The position numbers and the translations under genes are program-made. This document shows, one piece after another, positions 25,776 through 34,608 of a stretch of 64,000 nucleotides of DNA (its first letter is position 1; every line of letters starts with the position of its first letter). Below the pieces are notes generated by a model that was not told the DNA's origin, did no database searches, and was given only the letters and a program-made list of their open reading frames with translations. The DNA lies in the NCBI GenBank assembly GCA_021496925.1, contig CP053915.1, positions 3,499,501 to 3,563,500 of the forward strand, read 5' to 3'. Source of the stretch: Acidovorax sp. YS12 (GTDB taxonomy: Bacteria; Pseudomonadota; Gammaproteobacteria; Burkholderiales; Burkholderiaceae_C).

Positions 25776-26885
25776 ATGCCGCGCCCGATTCTCGCCACCA
25801 TCCACCCCCCGGCCCTGCACCACAACCTGGCGCGCGCGCGCGCCGCGGCGCCCGACGCCAAGGTCTGGGCCGTGGTCAAGGCCAATGCCTACGGGCACGG
25901 CATCGAGCGCGTGTACGAGGGGCTGCGCGGCGCCGACGGCTTCGCCATGCTCGACTTGGCCGAGGCCGAGCGGCTGCGCGCCCTGGGCTGGCGCGGCCCG
26001 CTGCTGCTGCTGGAGGGGGTGTTCGAGCCGCGCGACCTGGAGCTGTGCTCGCGCCTCGGCATCTGGCATGCCGTGCACTGCGACGAACAGATCGACTGGC
26101 TGGCCGCGCACAAGACGCAGGTGCCGCACCGCGTGTTCCTCAAGATGAACACGGGCATGAACCGCCTGGGCTTCACCCCCGCGCGCTACCGTGCCGCCTG
26201 GGCACGGCTGTCGGCGCTGCCACAGGTGGACGAAATCTCGCACATGACGCATTTTTCCGACGCCGACGGCCCGCGCGGCATCGGGCACCAGCTCGCGGTG
26301 TTCCACGCCACCACGCAGGACCTGCCGGGCGAGCGCAGCGTCGGCAACAGCGCCGCCACGCTGCGCCACGGGAGCGACGCGCAGGTGCGCTGCGACTGGG
26401 TGCGCGCCGGCATCGTGCTCTACGGCAGCGCGCCGGACCACCCCGAGCGCCAGGCCCGGGACTGGGCGCTGCAGCCCGCCATGACGCTCTCCACCCGCCT
26501 GCTCGCCACGCAGCAGCTGCAGCCTGGCGACAGTGTGGGCTACGGCTCGCGCTTCCGTGCCGACGGCCCGATGCTGATCGGCGTGGCCGCCTGCGGCTAC
26601 GCCGACGGCTACCCGCGCCATGCCGATACCGGCACGCCGGTGCTGGTGAACGGCGTGCGCACCCGGCTGGTGGGGCGCGTGAGCATGGACATGCTGACCG
26701 TGGACCTCACGCCGGTGGTACAGGCCGGACTGCCCGTGGGCATGGGCAGCGAGGTCACGCTGTGGGGCCGCGCCAGCGGCGGCGCGGAGCTCTCCATCGA
26801 CGACGTGGCGCAGGCCGCGGGCACGGTGGGCTACGAGCTGATGTGCGCCGTGGCGCCGCGCGTGAACGTGGCGGTGGCCGGCTGA
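25776..26885 (+). CDS. alr: Alanine racemase
   Basis: 369 residues, usual length. The PLP-binding Lys is in VWAVVKANAYGHG (about residue 35); the second catalytic residue Tyr is in DSVGYGSRFRA (about 257). Also seen are FLKMNTGMNRLGF, GNSAATLRH and RVSMDMLTVDLT. The enzyme interconverts L- and D-alanine for peptidoglycan. ATG 25776 starts at MPRPILATIHPPALHHNLA, matching the family; 23 upstream codons in frame are not needed. Transcribed divergently from lplT. Confidence 0.95.
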   Translation: MPRPILATIHPPALHHNLARARAAAPDAKVWAVVKANAYGHGIERVYEGLRGADGFAMLDLAEAERLRALGWRGPLLLLEGVFEPRDLELCSRLGIWHAVHCDEQIDWLAAHKTQVPHRVFLKMNTGMNRLGFTPARYRAAWARLSALPQVDEISHMTHFSDADGPRGIGHQLAVFHATTQDLPGERSVGNSAATLRHGSDAQVRCDWVRAGIVLYGSAPDHPERQARDWALQPAMTLSTRLLATQQLQPGDSVGYGSRFRADGPMLIGVAACGYADGYPRHADTGTPVLVNGVRTRLVGRVSMDMLTVDLTPVVQAGLPVGMGSEVTLWGRASGGAELSIDDVAQAAGTVGYELMCAVAPRVNVAVAG

Positions 26886-26951
26886 CCCTGCCGGCCACCG
26901 GGCGCAGTGCTGGGCAGGGCGCCAATTCCCCTACTTTTTTTGCGACTTTTG

Positions 26952-26967
26952 CTTGAGATATCTCAAG
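26952..26967. promoter_or_regulatory. 16-base palindrome, FNR/CRP-like operator candidate
   Basis: CTTGAGATATCTCAAG is a perfect palindrome 60 bases upstream of the cytochrome c peroxidase start. It has FNR-box spacing (TTGA-N6-TCAA) but with G/C at the position where FNR and Anr sites usually have T/A, so the regulator is uncertain. Confidence 0.5.
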
Positions 26968-27026
26968 AGGATTTTGATACGCAGCAAGAACAATGGGACA
27001 TCACCTCACCTAGAAAGGAAACCACG

Positions 27027-28037
27027 ATGTCTCGCTTCACAGCCCCCCGTCTCGTTCTGGGCGCCCTGGGCGTTGCGGCACTGCTGGCCACCGGCGCCGT
27101 GCAGGCCAAGGACGCCGAGCCCGTTTCCCCCATTCCCGCCGCCAAGGTCACCAGCCCCGCCAAGGTCGAGCTGGGCAAGAAGCTGTGGTTCGACCCGCGC
27201 CTGTCGCGCTCGGGCTTCATCTCGTGCAACTCGTGCCACAACCTGAGCATGGGCGGCTCGGACAACCTCAAGACCTCCATCGGCGACAAGTGGCAGAAGG
27301 GCCCGATCAACTCGCCCACCGTGCTCAACTCCAGCCTGAACCTCGCCCAGTTCTGGGACGGCCGCGCCAAGGACCTGAAGGAGCAGGCTGGCGGCCCCAT
27401 CGCCAACCCGGGCGAGATGGCCTTCACGCACGGCCTGGCCGTGGACATGCTGCGCTCCATCCCGCAGTACGTGGCCGAGTTCAAGAAGGTCTTCGGCCAT
27501 GACAAGCTCACCATCGACGAGGTGACGGCCGCCATCGCCGCCTTCGAGGAAACGCTGGTCACCCCCAACGCGCGCTTCGACAAGTGGCTCAAGGGCGACA
27601 AGAAGGCCATCAACGCGCAGGAACTGCGCGGCTACCAGCTCTTCAAGGGTTCCGGCTGCGTGGCCTGCCACAACGGCCCCAACCTGGGCGGCAACTCGTT
27701 CCAGAAGATGGGCCTGGTCGAGCCCTACAAGACGGACAACCCGGCCGAGGGCCGCTCCGCCGTCACCGGCAACGATGCCGAGCGCTTCAACTTCAAGGTG
27801 CCGACGCTGCGCAACGTGGAACTGACCTACCCCTACTTCCACGACGGCGCTGCCGACACGCTGTCCCAGGCCGTGGACACCATGGGCCGCCTGCAGCTGG
27901 GCAAGAAGTTCACCGAACAGGAGAACGCCGACATCGTCGCCTTCCTGAAGACGCTGACCGGCGACCAGCCGAAGCTCACCATGCCCATCCTGCCGCCGTC
28001 GAGCGACAAGACCAAGCGGCCCCAGCCGTTCGAGTGA
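27027..28037 (+). CDS. Periplasmic di-haem cytochrome c peroxidase
   Basis: 336 residues. Signal peptide to about residue 27 (AVQA|KDAE), then two c-type haem sites, CNSCH (67-71) and CVACH (211-215). The family blocks KKLWFDPRLSRSG, NSPTVLNSSLNLAQFWDGR, PNPGEM-like ANPGEMAF and VPTLRNVELTYPYFHDGA are present. It reduces hydrogen peroxide in the periplasm with electrons from small cytochromes. AAAGGAAACC precedes the ATG. A perfect palindrome upstream suggests oxygen- or redox-dependent control, as usual for this family. Two terminators follow. Confidence 0.94.
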   Translation: MSRFTAPRLVLGALGVAALLATGAVQAKDAEPVSPIPAAKVTSPAKVELGKKLWFDPRLSRSGFISCNSCHNLSMGGSDNLKTSIGDKWQKGPINSPTVLNSSLNLAQFWDGRAKDLKEQAGGPIANPGEMAFTHGLAVDMLRSIPQYVAEFKKVFGHDKLTIDEVTAAIAAFEETLVTPNARFDKWLKGDKKAINAQELRGYQLFKGSGCVACHNGPNLGGNSFQKMGLVEPYKTDNPAEGRSAVTGNDAERFNFKVPTLRNVELTYPYFHDGAADTLSQAVDTMGRLQLGKKFTEQENADIVAFLKTLTGDQPKLTMPILPPSSDKTKRPQPFE

Positions 28038-28057
28038 TTCGCGCCGACAGGCGCACA

Positions 28058-28081
28058 GCCCGCCCGCGTGCGGGCCTCTTT
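28058..28081 (+). terminator. Terminator after cytochrome c peroxidase
   Basis: GCCCGC and GCGGGC stem with a CCGCGT loop, followed by CTCTTT. Short but well placed 20 bases after the stop codon. Confidence 0.65.
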
Positions 28082-28084
28082 GAC

Positions 28085-28114
28085 AGGCCGGGCCTTCTAG
28101 GCGCCGGCCTTTTT
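28085..28114 (+). terminator. Second hairpin terminator, shared convergent gap
   Basis: AGGCCGG and CCGGCCT arms followed by TTTT. It lies between the convergent peroxidase and ftrD genes and backs up the first terminator. Confidence 0.7.
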
Positions 28115-28143
28115 GCGTCCGGTCGCCGTGGGTTGGCCGTCCA

Positions 28144-29634
28144 CTACCAGACAAAGAGCAGCAGCACCCAGGCCCCCGCCACGCAGGCCATCGCCAGGCT
28201 CCAGCAGCCCAGTGCCGCCGAGGTGCGCGCCCAGCCGGCCCGGGGGCGCAGCACCAGGCGTGCACCCAGCGACCAGGACCAGAGGCCGCCCAGCGCCAGC
28301 AGCAGCGCCCGCGTCCAGGGCAGCCAGGCGAGGCCGGCACCTTCGGCGCGCAGGTGCGTGGCCGTCATCATCGACAGCCCCAGGAACAGCCCGGTGCCGG
28401 CCATCGGCACCAGGGCCAGGGCGAGGGCGCGCCAGTCCATGCGTGCCAGGCGGCCCGCGGCCCAGGACAGCAGCAGCAGCGTGCTGCCCAGCAGCAGCGC
28501 CACGGCCAGGATATAGCCGAGCACGGCGGCACCGTCGAGCCAGCTGAACGCATCGCCGGTGGCGGGCGACTGCGTCAGCAGCCACCAGGGGGCGCCGTAG
28601 TCCAGCGGCCAGAAGATTCCGTGCGCCACCAGCCATTCGGCCGCGGCCTGCTTGCCGCGCACGAACCAGGGGCTGACCGTCCACTGGAAGGCGCCGGTGG
28701 CCACGCCCAGCACGCCGTAGAACAGCAGCAGCAATTCGGAGCGGCTTGCGGGGCGGGCGGCCAGGATCTCGGCTTCGGGCGAGCGGCCTTCGAGCCGCAC
28801 GGCGTCGCGGTGGCCGCTGCAGCGGCCGCAGGCGTGGCATTGCGACATGCTGGCGAGCTGCCCCACCGGCAGCAGCGGCGGGCAATCGACGGCGGGCGTG
28901 CGCCCGGGGTAGGCGAGCCAGGCCTCGCGGTCGAGCTTGAAATGCAGCGGCGCGATGCGCGCCAGCAGCGCGAACACGCCCGAGACCGGGCAGAGATAGC
29001 GGCACCACACGCGCTTGCCCCGGCCATACATCCAGCCGACGGCCACGGCGGCCACGGTGGAGCCGCCCAGGATCAGCAGCGCCGCCTGCGGGTATTCGTA
29101 GACGCTGATGAGCTGGCCGTAGAGGGTAGTGACGATGAAGGCCGCCACGGGCCAGCCGCTCCAGCGCAGCCAGCGCGGGATGGCGCCGCCGCGCCCGTGG
29201 CGGCTGGCGAATTCGCTCAGGGCGCCTTCGGGGCAGAGCACCCCGCACCAGGCCCGCCCCACGAGCATGACGGAGAGGATGACGAACGGCCACCATACGC
29301 CCCAGAACAGGTACTGCGCCAGCAGCACCAGGCGCTCGTGCCAATGCGCCACGTAGGGCGCCTTGGTGTGCAGCGGCTGGTCGCAGCCGGTGCCGCCGCA
29401 TGCCGTGCCATCGACGAAAGAGGCCGCGCCCAGGTCGCTCGAAAACAGCCGTGCCTCGGCGTGCGGGTGCGGCAAGAAGGCGGGCAGCGCCACCAGGACG
29501 GCGTAGAACAGCACCACGGCCCACTGCAAGGCCATGATCGTGCGCCGGTGGCGCGCCATCCAGTCGCCCAGGCGGACCAGGCGGGGGCGGACGCCCCGCC
29601 GGTGGAAAACCAGCGCGTGCTCGGTGGATGGCAT
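28144..29634 (-). CDS. ftrD: FtrD-like polyferredoxin membrane protein
   Basis: 496 residues with about ten membrane helices. Cysteine motifs CGVLCPEGALSEF, CRYLCPVSGVF and CHACGRC mark a NapH/FtrD-type 4Fe-4S membrane protein. An N-terminal CGGTGC pair lies in the first extracytoplasmic loop. In Bordetella FtrABCD, a ferrous-iron uptake system working at acidic pH, FtrD is thought to accept the electron from iron oxidised at FtrB/FtrC. It is the last gene of the operon and starts one base after the ftrC stop. Confidence 0.88.
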   Translation of the reverse strand: MPSTEHALVFHRRGVRPRLVRLGDWMARHRRTIMALQWAVVLFYAVLVALPAFLPHPHAEARLFSSDLGAASFVDGTACGGTGCDQPLHTKAPYVAHWHERLVLLAQYLFWGVWWPFVILSVMLVGRAWCGVLCPEGALSEFASRHGRGGAIPRWLRWSGWPVAAFIVTTLYGQLISVYEYPQAALLILGGSTVAAVAVGWMYGRGKRVWCRYLCPVSGVFALLARIAPLHFKLDREAWLAYPGRTPAVDCPPLLPVGQLASMSQCHACGRCSGHRDAVRLEGRSPEAEILAARPASRSELLLLFYGVLGVATGAFQWTVSPWFVRGKQAAAEWLVAHGIFWPLDYGAPWWLLTQSPATGDAFSWLDGAAVLGYILAVALLLGSTLLLLSWAAGRLARMDWRALALALVPMAGTGLFLGLSMMTATHLRAEGAGLAWLPWTRALLLALGGLWSWSLGARLVLRPRAGWARTSAALGCWSLAMACVAGAWVLLLFVW

Positions 29635-29635
29635 G

Positions 29636-30439
29636 TCAGGCTCCGGGGGCCGCCGTGGCCGGGCGCTTGAGCCGCCACAGGGCGTAGGCCCAGAACGCCA
29701 GGCTGGCCAGCACCAGGGTGGCGGCGGGGCGCGCGCGGTAGCCGGTGAAGTCGGCCAGCAGGCGGCCCGCGCCCTGGCCGTCGGCCAGCCAGGCGGAGAG
29801 GTCCCACAGCGGGTCGATCAAGGCGGGCAGCCAGCCCAGGGCGATGGCGCGGTCGGCGGCGTTGGCCAGCAGGGCGTTGGCGATGCACAGCAGCAGGATC
29901 TCGCTGGCGGCGAACAGCGTGCGGTAGTTGAGCAGGCGCGCGCCGCGCGCCGCCAGCCAGGCGGTGGCGCCCGCGGCGGCAAGGCCCGCGGCGGCGGCGC
30001 CGGACAGGCCCGCCAGCGCCATGCCCTGGCTTTCCAGGCCCAGGCCGTAGAGAAAGACCACCGTTTCGGCGCCCTCGCGCCCCACCGCCAGCGCGGCGAT
30101 GGCGGCAATGCCCCAGGCGCTGGCCCGGCCTTCGAGCTCGCGCTTCATGTGCCGGCCGTGCCGGTGCATCCACAGCACCATGTGCACGATCAGGGCGGCG
30201 GCCGCGAGCACCATGGCGAGCTGGAACACGTCGAGCGACGTGCCCGCGAACTCGCTTTGCACGGCGAAGGTGGCCGCGCCCAGGGCGCAGGCCAGGGAGA
30301 GGCCGGCGGCAACGCCGAGCCACAGGCGCCGGCGCAGGGGTGCGGGCGCGGGCTGGCGCGCGATCCACGACAGCAGGACGCCGATGACGAGCATGGCTTC
30401 CAGGCTTTCGCGCCAGACGATGATGAAGGCATTGAGCAT
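29636..30439 (-). CDS. ftrC: FTR1-family iron permease FtrC
   Basis: 267 residues, seven or so helices. Two REXXE iron-binding motifs are present: RESLE (about residues 10-14) in the first helix and REGAE (about 118-122) in the fourth. These are the defining feature of oxidase-dependent FTR1/EfeU permeases that carry iron across the inner membrane. It begins three bases after ftrB and is followed one base later by ftrD. Neighbours and motifs agree on ferrous-iron import. Confidence 0.93.
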   Translation of the reverse strand: MLNAFIIVWRESLEAMLVIGVLLSWIARQPAPAPLRRRLWLGVAAGLSLACALGAATFAVQSEFAGTSLDVFQLAMVLAAAALIVHMVLWMHRHGRHMKRELEGRASAWGIAAIAALAVGREGAETVVFLYGLGLESQGMALAGLSGAAAAGLAAAGATAWLAARGARLLNYRTLFAASEILLLCIANALLANAADRAIALGWLPALIDPLWDLSAWLADGQGAGRLLADFTGYRARPAATLVLASLAFWAYALWRLKRPATAAPGA

Positions 30440-30442
30440 GGC

Positions 30443-30775
30443 TTACTTGGCGATGAGCTGCATCCGGCCGGTGTCGGGGTGGAATTCGTCGACGAATTCA
30501 TGCACCCCGGGCTTGAGCGGCGGCGTGACGACGAACGAGCGCGCGCCCGGGCCCAGCACCTTCTCCACGCGCAGGTTCAGGTTCTCGAATTCGACCGGCG
30601 CCTGGCCGGCGTTGTGCAGCGTGAGCTTGATGCGCTGGCCCGCGGGCACCTCCAGCCGTGCCGGCTCCAGGCGCCCGTCCTTGGCGGTGATGGCGAAGGT
30701 GGGCAATTCCTGCGCCCATGCGCCGGGGCCCAGCAGGGCCAGGCAAAGAATGCCCAGGGGAAGGTGTTTGCGCAT
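30443..30775 (-). CDS. ftrB: FtrB-like periplasmic cupredoxin
   Basis: 110 residues with a signal peptide (cleaved near GAWA|QELP, residue 21). The mature 88 residues form a small beta-sandwich of the cupredoxin-1 type (EfeO/FtrB-like), with AGQRIKLTLHNAGQAPVEFEN, longer in full, and a C-terminal VHEFVDEFHPDTGRMQLIAK. FtrB is proposed to oxidise ferrous iron before FtrC transport. The acidic FENLNLRVEKVL and EFVDEFH stretches could bind metal. A classic Cys-His-Met blue-copper ligand set is not obvious. It starts three bases after the porin gene. Confidence 0.85.
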   Translation of the reverse strand: MRKHLPLGILCLALLGPGAWAQELPTFAITAKDGRLEPARLEVPAGQRIKLTLHNAGQAPVEFENLNLRVEKVLGPGARSFVVTPPLKPGVHEFVDEFHPDTGRMQLIAK

Positions 30776-30778
30776 GGC

Positions 30779-32272
30779 TCAATAGGTCAGTTGCGCCCGC
30801 AGGGAGAACAGGTGGAACAGCCTGGCGTCCGCGTTGGCGCCGGGATGGGACATGAGCTGCAGTGAGGGCGTGACCTCGAACTGCTTGTTCAGGCGCCAGC
30901 GGTAGTAGACCTCGGCCACGCGCTCGGCGCCACGTGCGCTGTAGCCGTAGTCGGGGATGCCGTTGCCGTCCATGTCCAGGCTGGCCGAATCGGTCCGCCA
31001 GCCGCTGGAGGACTGCAGCCAGCCGGCGGCCATGCCGAGCGTGTCGCCACCGCGCCCCCAGTCGTAGCCCGCGAGTTCGAGGCCCGCGGTCAGCGCCTTG
31101 TCGAAACGGGCGCCGCCGCCGTTGATGTGCTGGCCGTAGCGGCCGAACAGCGTCATGCCATCGCCCACGCGCTGGTCGACCGACAGGCCCCAGCCCGAGC
31201 GCCGCGTGCTCCCGTCCTGGTAGGTCGAGGCCTGGCCGGTGCGCCAGTAGTACAGGCGGTAGTTGCCCAGCAGCCCGCCCATCAGGCGCAGCTGGGTTTC
31301 CGCTTGCGCCAGGATCAGCGGCGAGGAGAAGAAGCGCGAGTAGTTGGCCCCCTCGCCCGCGCCGAACACGCCCAGGGACAGGCGCCAGGGCTCGCGCTTG
31401 TCGGCATGGTTCACGTAGGAGACGCGAAAGCCCGGGGTGAAGCCGTTGCGGTCCACGCCGATGTCGCCGCCCGCGTCCAGCAGCGGGTTGTGCACGAAGG
31501 CGGTGTTGAGGAACTGGCGCGTCTCGTCGTTGGCGGCGGCGTTCTGGTCGAAGAACAGGAACGGGTCCATCTTGCCGAAGTTGACCTCCAGCGTTTCCTT
31601 GGAGTGGGGCTTGAAGCCGCCGAAAGGCAGCGGGATCGTGGCCTGGTACCACGCCTGGCCGAGGATGGCGACCGAGTCGTCGGGGCTGGTGGAGGTGACG
31701 CGGAAGGCGCTGGCGTTGGGCTTGGAGAACGAGTACAGGTCATTGAGCCCCGCGCCCTGGCCGAAGCGCAGGTGGGCAAAAATTTTGCTCTCGGTGTTGC
31801 CGATGGGGTCCAGCGGCACGGTCACGAAGGCGTCGCCCCGGTAGTTGAGCTGGCTGCCGCCGAATTGGCCGTCGATGTCGCTGCCGGGCTGGTGGATGGC
31901 GGCCGAGGGGCGCTGCGCCACCGTCGTCAGCGAGAAGCCGACCTGGATGCCGTCCAGCGACTCGACCGTGCGCGCCGATTTCAGCATCCCGAGCGACTGC
32001 ATTTCCACCGCCTTCAGGCGCGTGACCAGCTCCGGCTCCCGCTCGCTCACGCGGTCGGTGGCCAGGGCCTGGTCGGTGGCCTTGTCCTTCTGCTCCAGGG
32101 CCTCGATGCGGGCCGACAGCCGCTTGATCTGCGCCAGCAGCTCGGCCACTTCCTGGCTGGGCGCACTGGCCGGGGTGGCAACGGGGGCGGGGGCCGGGGC
32201 GGCCGCGTTCGCGCCGGCCGCCAGCAGGCCTGCCAGCGCCAGAGCCAGGGGGAGGGGCTTGCGGCGCAGCAT
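30779..32272 (-). CDS. Carbohydrate-porin-like outer-membrane protein in the ftr operon
   Basis: 497 residues. Signal peptide to about residue 25, an Ala/Pro spacer, a coiled-coil segment (AELLAQIKRLSARIEALEQK), then a beta-barrel-like body ending FHLFSLRAQLTY with the terminal aromatic residue of outer-membrane proteins. Blocks such as GDAFVTVPLDPIGNTESKIF and WYQATIPLPF recall OprB-like or coiled-coil-anchored porins. It sits between ftrA and ftrB, overlapping the ftrA stop by one base (TGATG). The canonical Bordetella ftrABCD operon as I know it has no porin; an outer-membrane entry role for ferrous iron is inferred. Confidence 0.75.
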   Translation of the reverse strand: MLRRKPLPLALALAGLLAAGANAAAPAPAPVATPASAPSQEVAELLAQIKRLSARIEALEQKDKATDQALATDRVSEREPELVTRLKAVEMQSLGMLKSARTVESLDGIQVGFSLTTVAQRPSAAIHQPGSDIDGQFGGSQLNYRGDAFVTVPLDPIGNTESKIFAHLRFGQGAGLNDLYSFSKPNASAFRVTSTSPDDSVAILGQAWYQATIPLPFGGFKPHSKETLEVNFGKMDPFLFFDQNAAANDETRQFLNTAFVHNPLLDAGGDIGVDRNGFTPGFRVSYVNHADKREPWRLSLGVFGAGEGANYSRFFSSPLILAQAETQLRLMGGLLGNYRLYYWRTGQASTYQDGSTRRSGWGLSVDQRVGDGMTLFGRYGQHINGGGARFDKALTAGLELAGYDWGRGGDTLGMAAGWLQSSSGWRTDSASLDMDGNGIPDYGYSARGAERVAEVYYRWRLNKQFEVTPSLQLMSHPGANADARLFHLFSLRAQLTY

Positions 32273-32823
32273 CAGTAGCCGCCTTTCTTGCCAATGCCGG
32301 CAAAAGTGAACTCCCATTCGATCTCGAAGGGCTTGAACCAGGGGCGCACGCCCGTCAGGCGGTCGGTGTGGCGGCCGAAGTGGTTGCCCTGCGGGTTGTC
32401 CTTGGCGTTGGGCGGCAGCACGATGAATTTCACCTTGTACTTGCCCGGGCCCTTGAGCTTGACGTTGTCGCCGTAGTGCGAACCGTCGTTGGCCACCATG
32501 GGCATCATGTCGCCCTGCACGACCTCGCCCGAAGGCAGCTTGGTCAGCTCGTACTTGACGTGCAGGTACGGGATCCAGTCGCCCTCCTTGAAGCCGTTGG
32601 GGTTGTTGGCCATGGCGTGGATGTCGGCCTCCAGGTGCACGTCCGACTCGGCGGCCTTGCGCATGTGGCCCTCGGGCTCCATCTCCACGGCCTGCAGGTA
32701 GACGGCGGCGATCTCCATGCCCGCCATCTGCTGGGGCGAGCCGATCGGGTATTCGAGCGCCTGGGCGGCGAAGGCCAGGCTGCAGGCCGCCAGGCCCAGG
32801 GTGATGCGGTGGACGGGTTTCAT
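32272..32823 (-). CDS. ftrA: P19/Tpd-family periplasmic iron-binding protein FtrA
   Basis: 183 residues, signal peptide to about residue 22 (AAQA|LEYP). The mature protein matches the P19/Tpd iron-transport family: LEYPIGSPQQMAGMEIAAVY, MEPEGHMRKAAESDVHLEADIHA and FGRHTDRLTGVRPWFKPFEI contain the Met, Glu and His residues that bind copper and iron at the dimer interface. It captures ferrous iron in the periplasm. ATG 32823 was chosen for AGGAG just upstream; it is the first gene of the operon, directly downstream of a Fur box. Confidence 0.92.
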   Translation of the reverse strand: MKPVHRITLGLAACSLAFAAQALEYPIGSPQQMAGMEIAAVYLQAVEMEPEGHMRKAAESDVHLEADIHAMANNPNGFKEGDWIPYLHVKYELTKLPSGEVVQGDMMPMVANDGSHYGDNVKLKGPGKYKVKFIVLPPNAKDNPQGNHFGRHTDRLTGVRPWFKPFEIEWEFTFAGIGKKGGY

Positions 32824-32848
32824 ATCCGGCTCCTGATGGGATAAAAGA

Positions 32849-32863
32849 TGCAAATCATTTGCA
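32849..32863 (-). promoter_or_regulatory. Fur box of the ftr operon
   Basis: TGCAAATCATTTGCA is a perfect 7-1-7 palindrome fitting the Fur pattern TGATAATNATTATCA at most positions, and the symmetry extends one base on each side (ATG...CAT) within A/T-rich flanks. It sits 26 bases upstream of the ftrA start, so bound Fur would block the operon when iron is plentiful. Confidence 0.75.
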
Positions 32864-32983
32864 TTTTTTATCCGCCAGGGGCCGCCGTGGCTGATCTACA
32901 TCAGCGGCAACGAATAAAGGCAACGCTGAACAGATCCCCGTGCGTCGCCTTGGCGCAGCCGCCCTGGCGTGTGCGCTATTGAA

Positions 32984-33032
32984 TAAATAGCTGCTTGCGC
33001 TTTCTGTGTAAGGGTTTGAGGCTGATTTTGAT
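32984..33032. repeat. Dispersed palindromic repeat, copy 6
   Basis: AATAGCTGCTTGCGCTTTCT start and GTAAGGGTTTGAGGCTG return arm, upstream of radA and divergent from ftrA. It contains an ATG that extends the radA frame misleadingly. Confidence 0.6.
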
Positions 33033-33114
33033 GAAAATCACGCCTGCATGCGATGGCGTCGTCTGCCATGGCGGCGCGCGCGAGACGGGCCGTCTTCTTT
33101 ATAGTCGCTGCCCC

Positions 33115-34500
33115 ATGGCCCGCGATAAAACCGTCTTCTCCTGTACCGAATGTGGCGGCACCAGCCCGCGCTGGCTGGGCAAATGCCCGGCCTGCGGCGC
33201 GTGGAACACGCTCACCGAATCCGTGCCCGAGGCAGGGGCCGGCAAGAACCGCATGAGCGCCGCCAGCGGCCCGTACGCCGGGCTGGCGCAGGCCCAGGCG
33301 GTGATGCCGCTGGCCGCCATCGAGGCCACCGACGTGGCGCGCACGCCCAGCGGCATCGAGGAGCTGGACCGCGTGCTCGGCGGCGGCGTGGTCGAGGGTG
33401 GGGTGGTGCTGATCGGCGGCGACCCGGGCATTGGCAAGTCCACGCTGCTGCTGCAGGCCATGGACGCACTGCACCGCGCCGGCCTGCCCACGCTGTACGT
33501 GACGGGCGAGGAGAGCGGCGCGCAGGTGGCGCTGCGCTCGCGCCGCCTCGGGCTGGAGGCCAGCCAGGTGAACGTGCTGGCCGAGATCCAGCTGGAAAAG
33601 ATCCTTGCCACCGTCGAGGCCACGCAGCCCGCGGTGTGCGTGATCGACTCGATCCAGACCATCTATTCCGACCAGCTCACCAGCGCGCCCGGCTCGGTGG
33701 CCCAGGTGCGCGAGTGCGCGGCGCACCTCACACGCATGGCCAAGGCCACGGGCATCGCCGTCATCCTGGTGGGCCACGTGACCAAGGAGGGCGCGCTGGC
33801 CGGCCCGCGCGTGCTGGAGCACATGGTGGACACGGTGCTGTACTTCGAGGGCGACACGCACAGTAGCTACCGCCTGGTGCGCGCCATCAAGAACCGCTTC
33901 GGCGCGGTGAACGAGATCGGCGTGTTCGCCATGACCGAGCGCGGCCTGCGCGGCGTCTCCAACCCCAGCGCCATCTTCCTCTCGCAGCACAGCGAGCCGG
34001 TGCCGGGCGCGTGCGTGCTGGTCACGCTGGAGGGCACGCGCCCGCTGCTGGTGGAGATCCAGGCCCTGGTCGATGGCGGCGGCCCCAGCCCGCGCCGCCT
34101 CTCGGTGGGCCTGGAGCGCGACCGCCTGGCGATGCTGCTGGCGGTGCTGCACCGCCACGCCGGCGTGGCCTGCGCCGACCAGGACGTGTTCGTCAACGCC
34201 GTGGGCGGCGTGCGCATCAGCGAGCCCGCGGCCGACCTGGCGGTGATGCTGGCCATCACCAGCAGCCTGCGCGGCCGCGCGCTGCCCCGGGGCTTCATCG
34301 CCTTCGGCGAGGTGGGCCTGGCGGGCGAGGTGCGCCCCGCGCCGCGCGGCCAGGAGCGGCTGAAGGAGGCCGCGAAACTGGGTTTCACCGTGGCCGTGGT
34401 GCCCAAGGCGAATGCGCCCAAGAAGCCGATCGAGGGGCTGGAGATCCATGCCGTGGAGCGCGTGGACGAAGCCATGAACGTGGTGCGCGGCATGGGCTGA
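33115..34500 (+). CDS. radA: DNA repair protein RadA
   Basis: 461 residues. The N-terminal zinc finger is CTECGGTSPRWLGKCPACGAW; Walker A is GGDPGIGKST (about residue 100); the RadA-specific KNRFG motif is in RAIKNRFGAVNEIG; the C-terminal Lon-like domain includes ISEPAADLAVMLAITSSLRG and FGEVGLAGEVRP. RadA helps branch migration during recombination, including natural transformation, which fits with comM elsewhere in the window. The frame continues upstream into a repeat, but ATG 33115 begins at MARDKTVFSCTECG, the family start. Confidence 0.96.
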   Translation: MARDKTVFSCTECGGTSPRWLGKCPACGAWNTLTESVPEAGAGKNRMSAASGPYAGLAQAQAVMPLAAIEATDVARTPSGIEELDRVLGGGVVEGGVVLIGGDPGIGKSTLLLQAMDALHRAGLPTLYVTGEESGAQVALRSRRLGLEASQVNVLAEIQLEKILATVEATQPAVCVIDSIQTIYSDQLTSAPGSVAQVRECAAHLTRMAKATGIAVILVGHVTKEGALAGPRVLEHMVDTVLYFEGDTHSSYRLVRAIKNRFGAVNEIGVFAMTERGLRGVSNPSAIFLSQHSEPVPGACVLVTLEGTRPLLVEIQALVDGGGPSPRRLSVGLERDRLAMLLAVLHRHAGVACADQDVFVNAVGGVRISEPAADLAVMLAITSSLRGRALPRGFIAFGEVGLAGEVRPAPRGQERLKEAAKLGFTVAVVPKANAPKKPIEGLEIHAVERVDEAMNVVRGMG

Positions 34501-34608
34501 GGCGCGTGCGGCCGCGCATAAGCAAACGCGAATTCCGTCGTTCCTGCGGTATTCCCCCCTGCCTAGGATGAACAGCATTGCTTCATCCACTTTCAGGGAA
34601 ACCACCAC

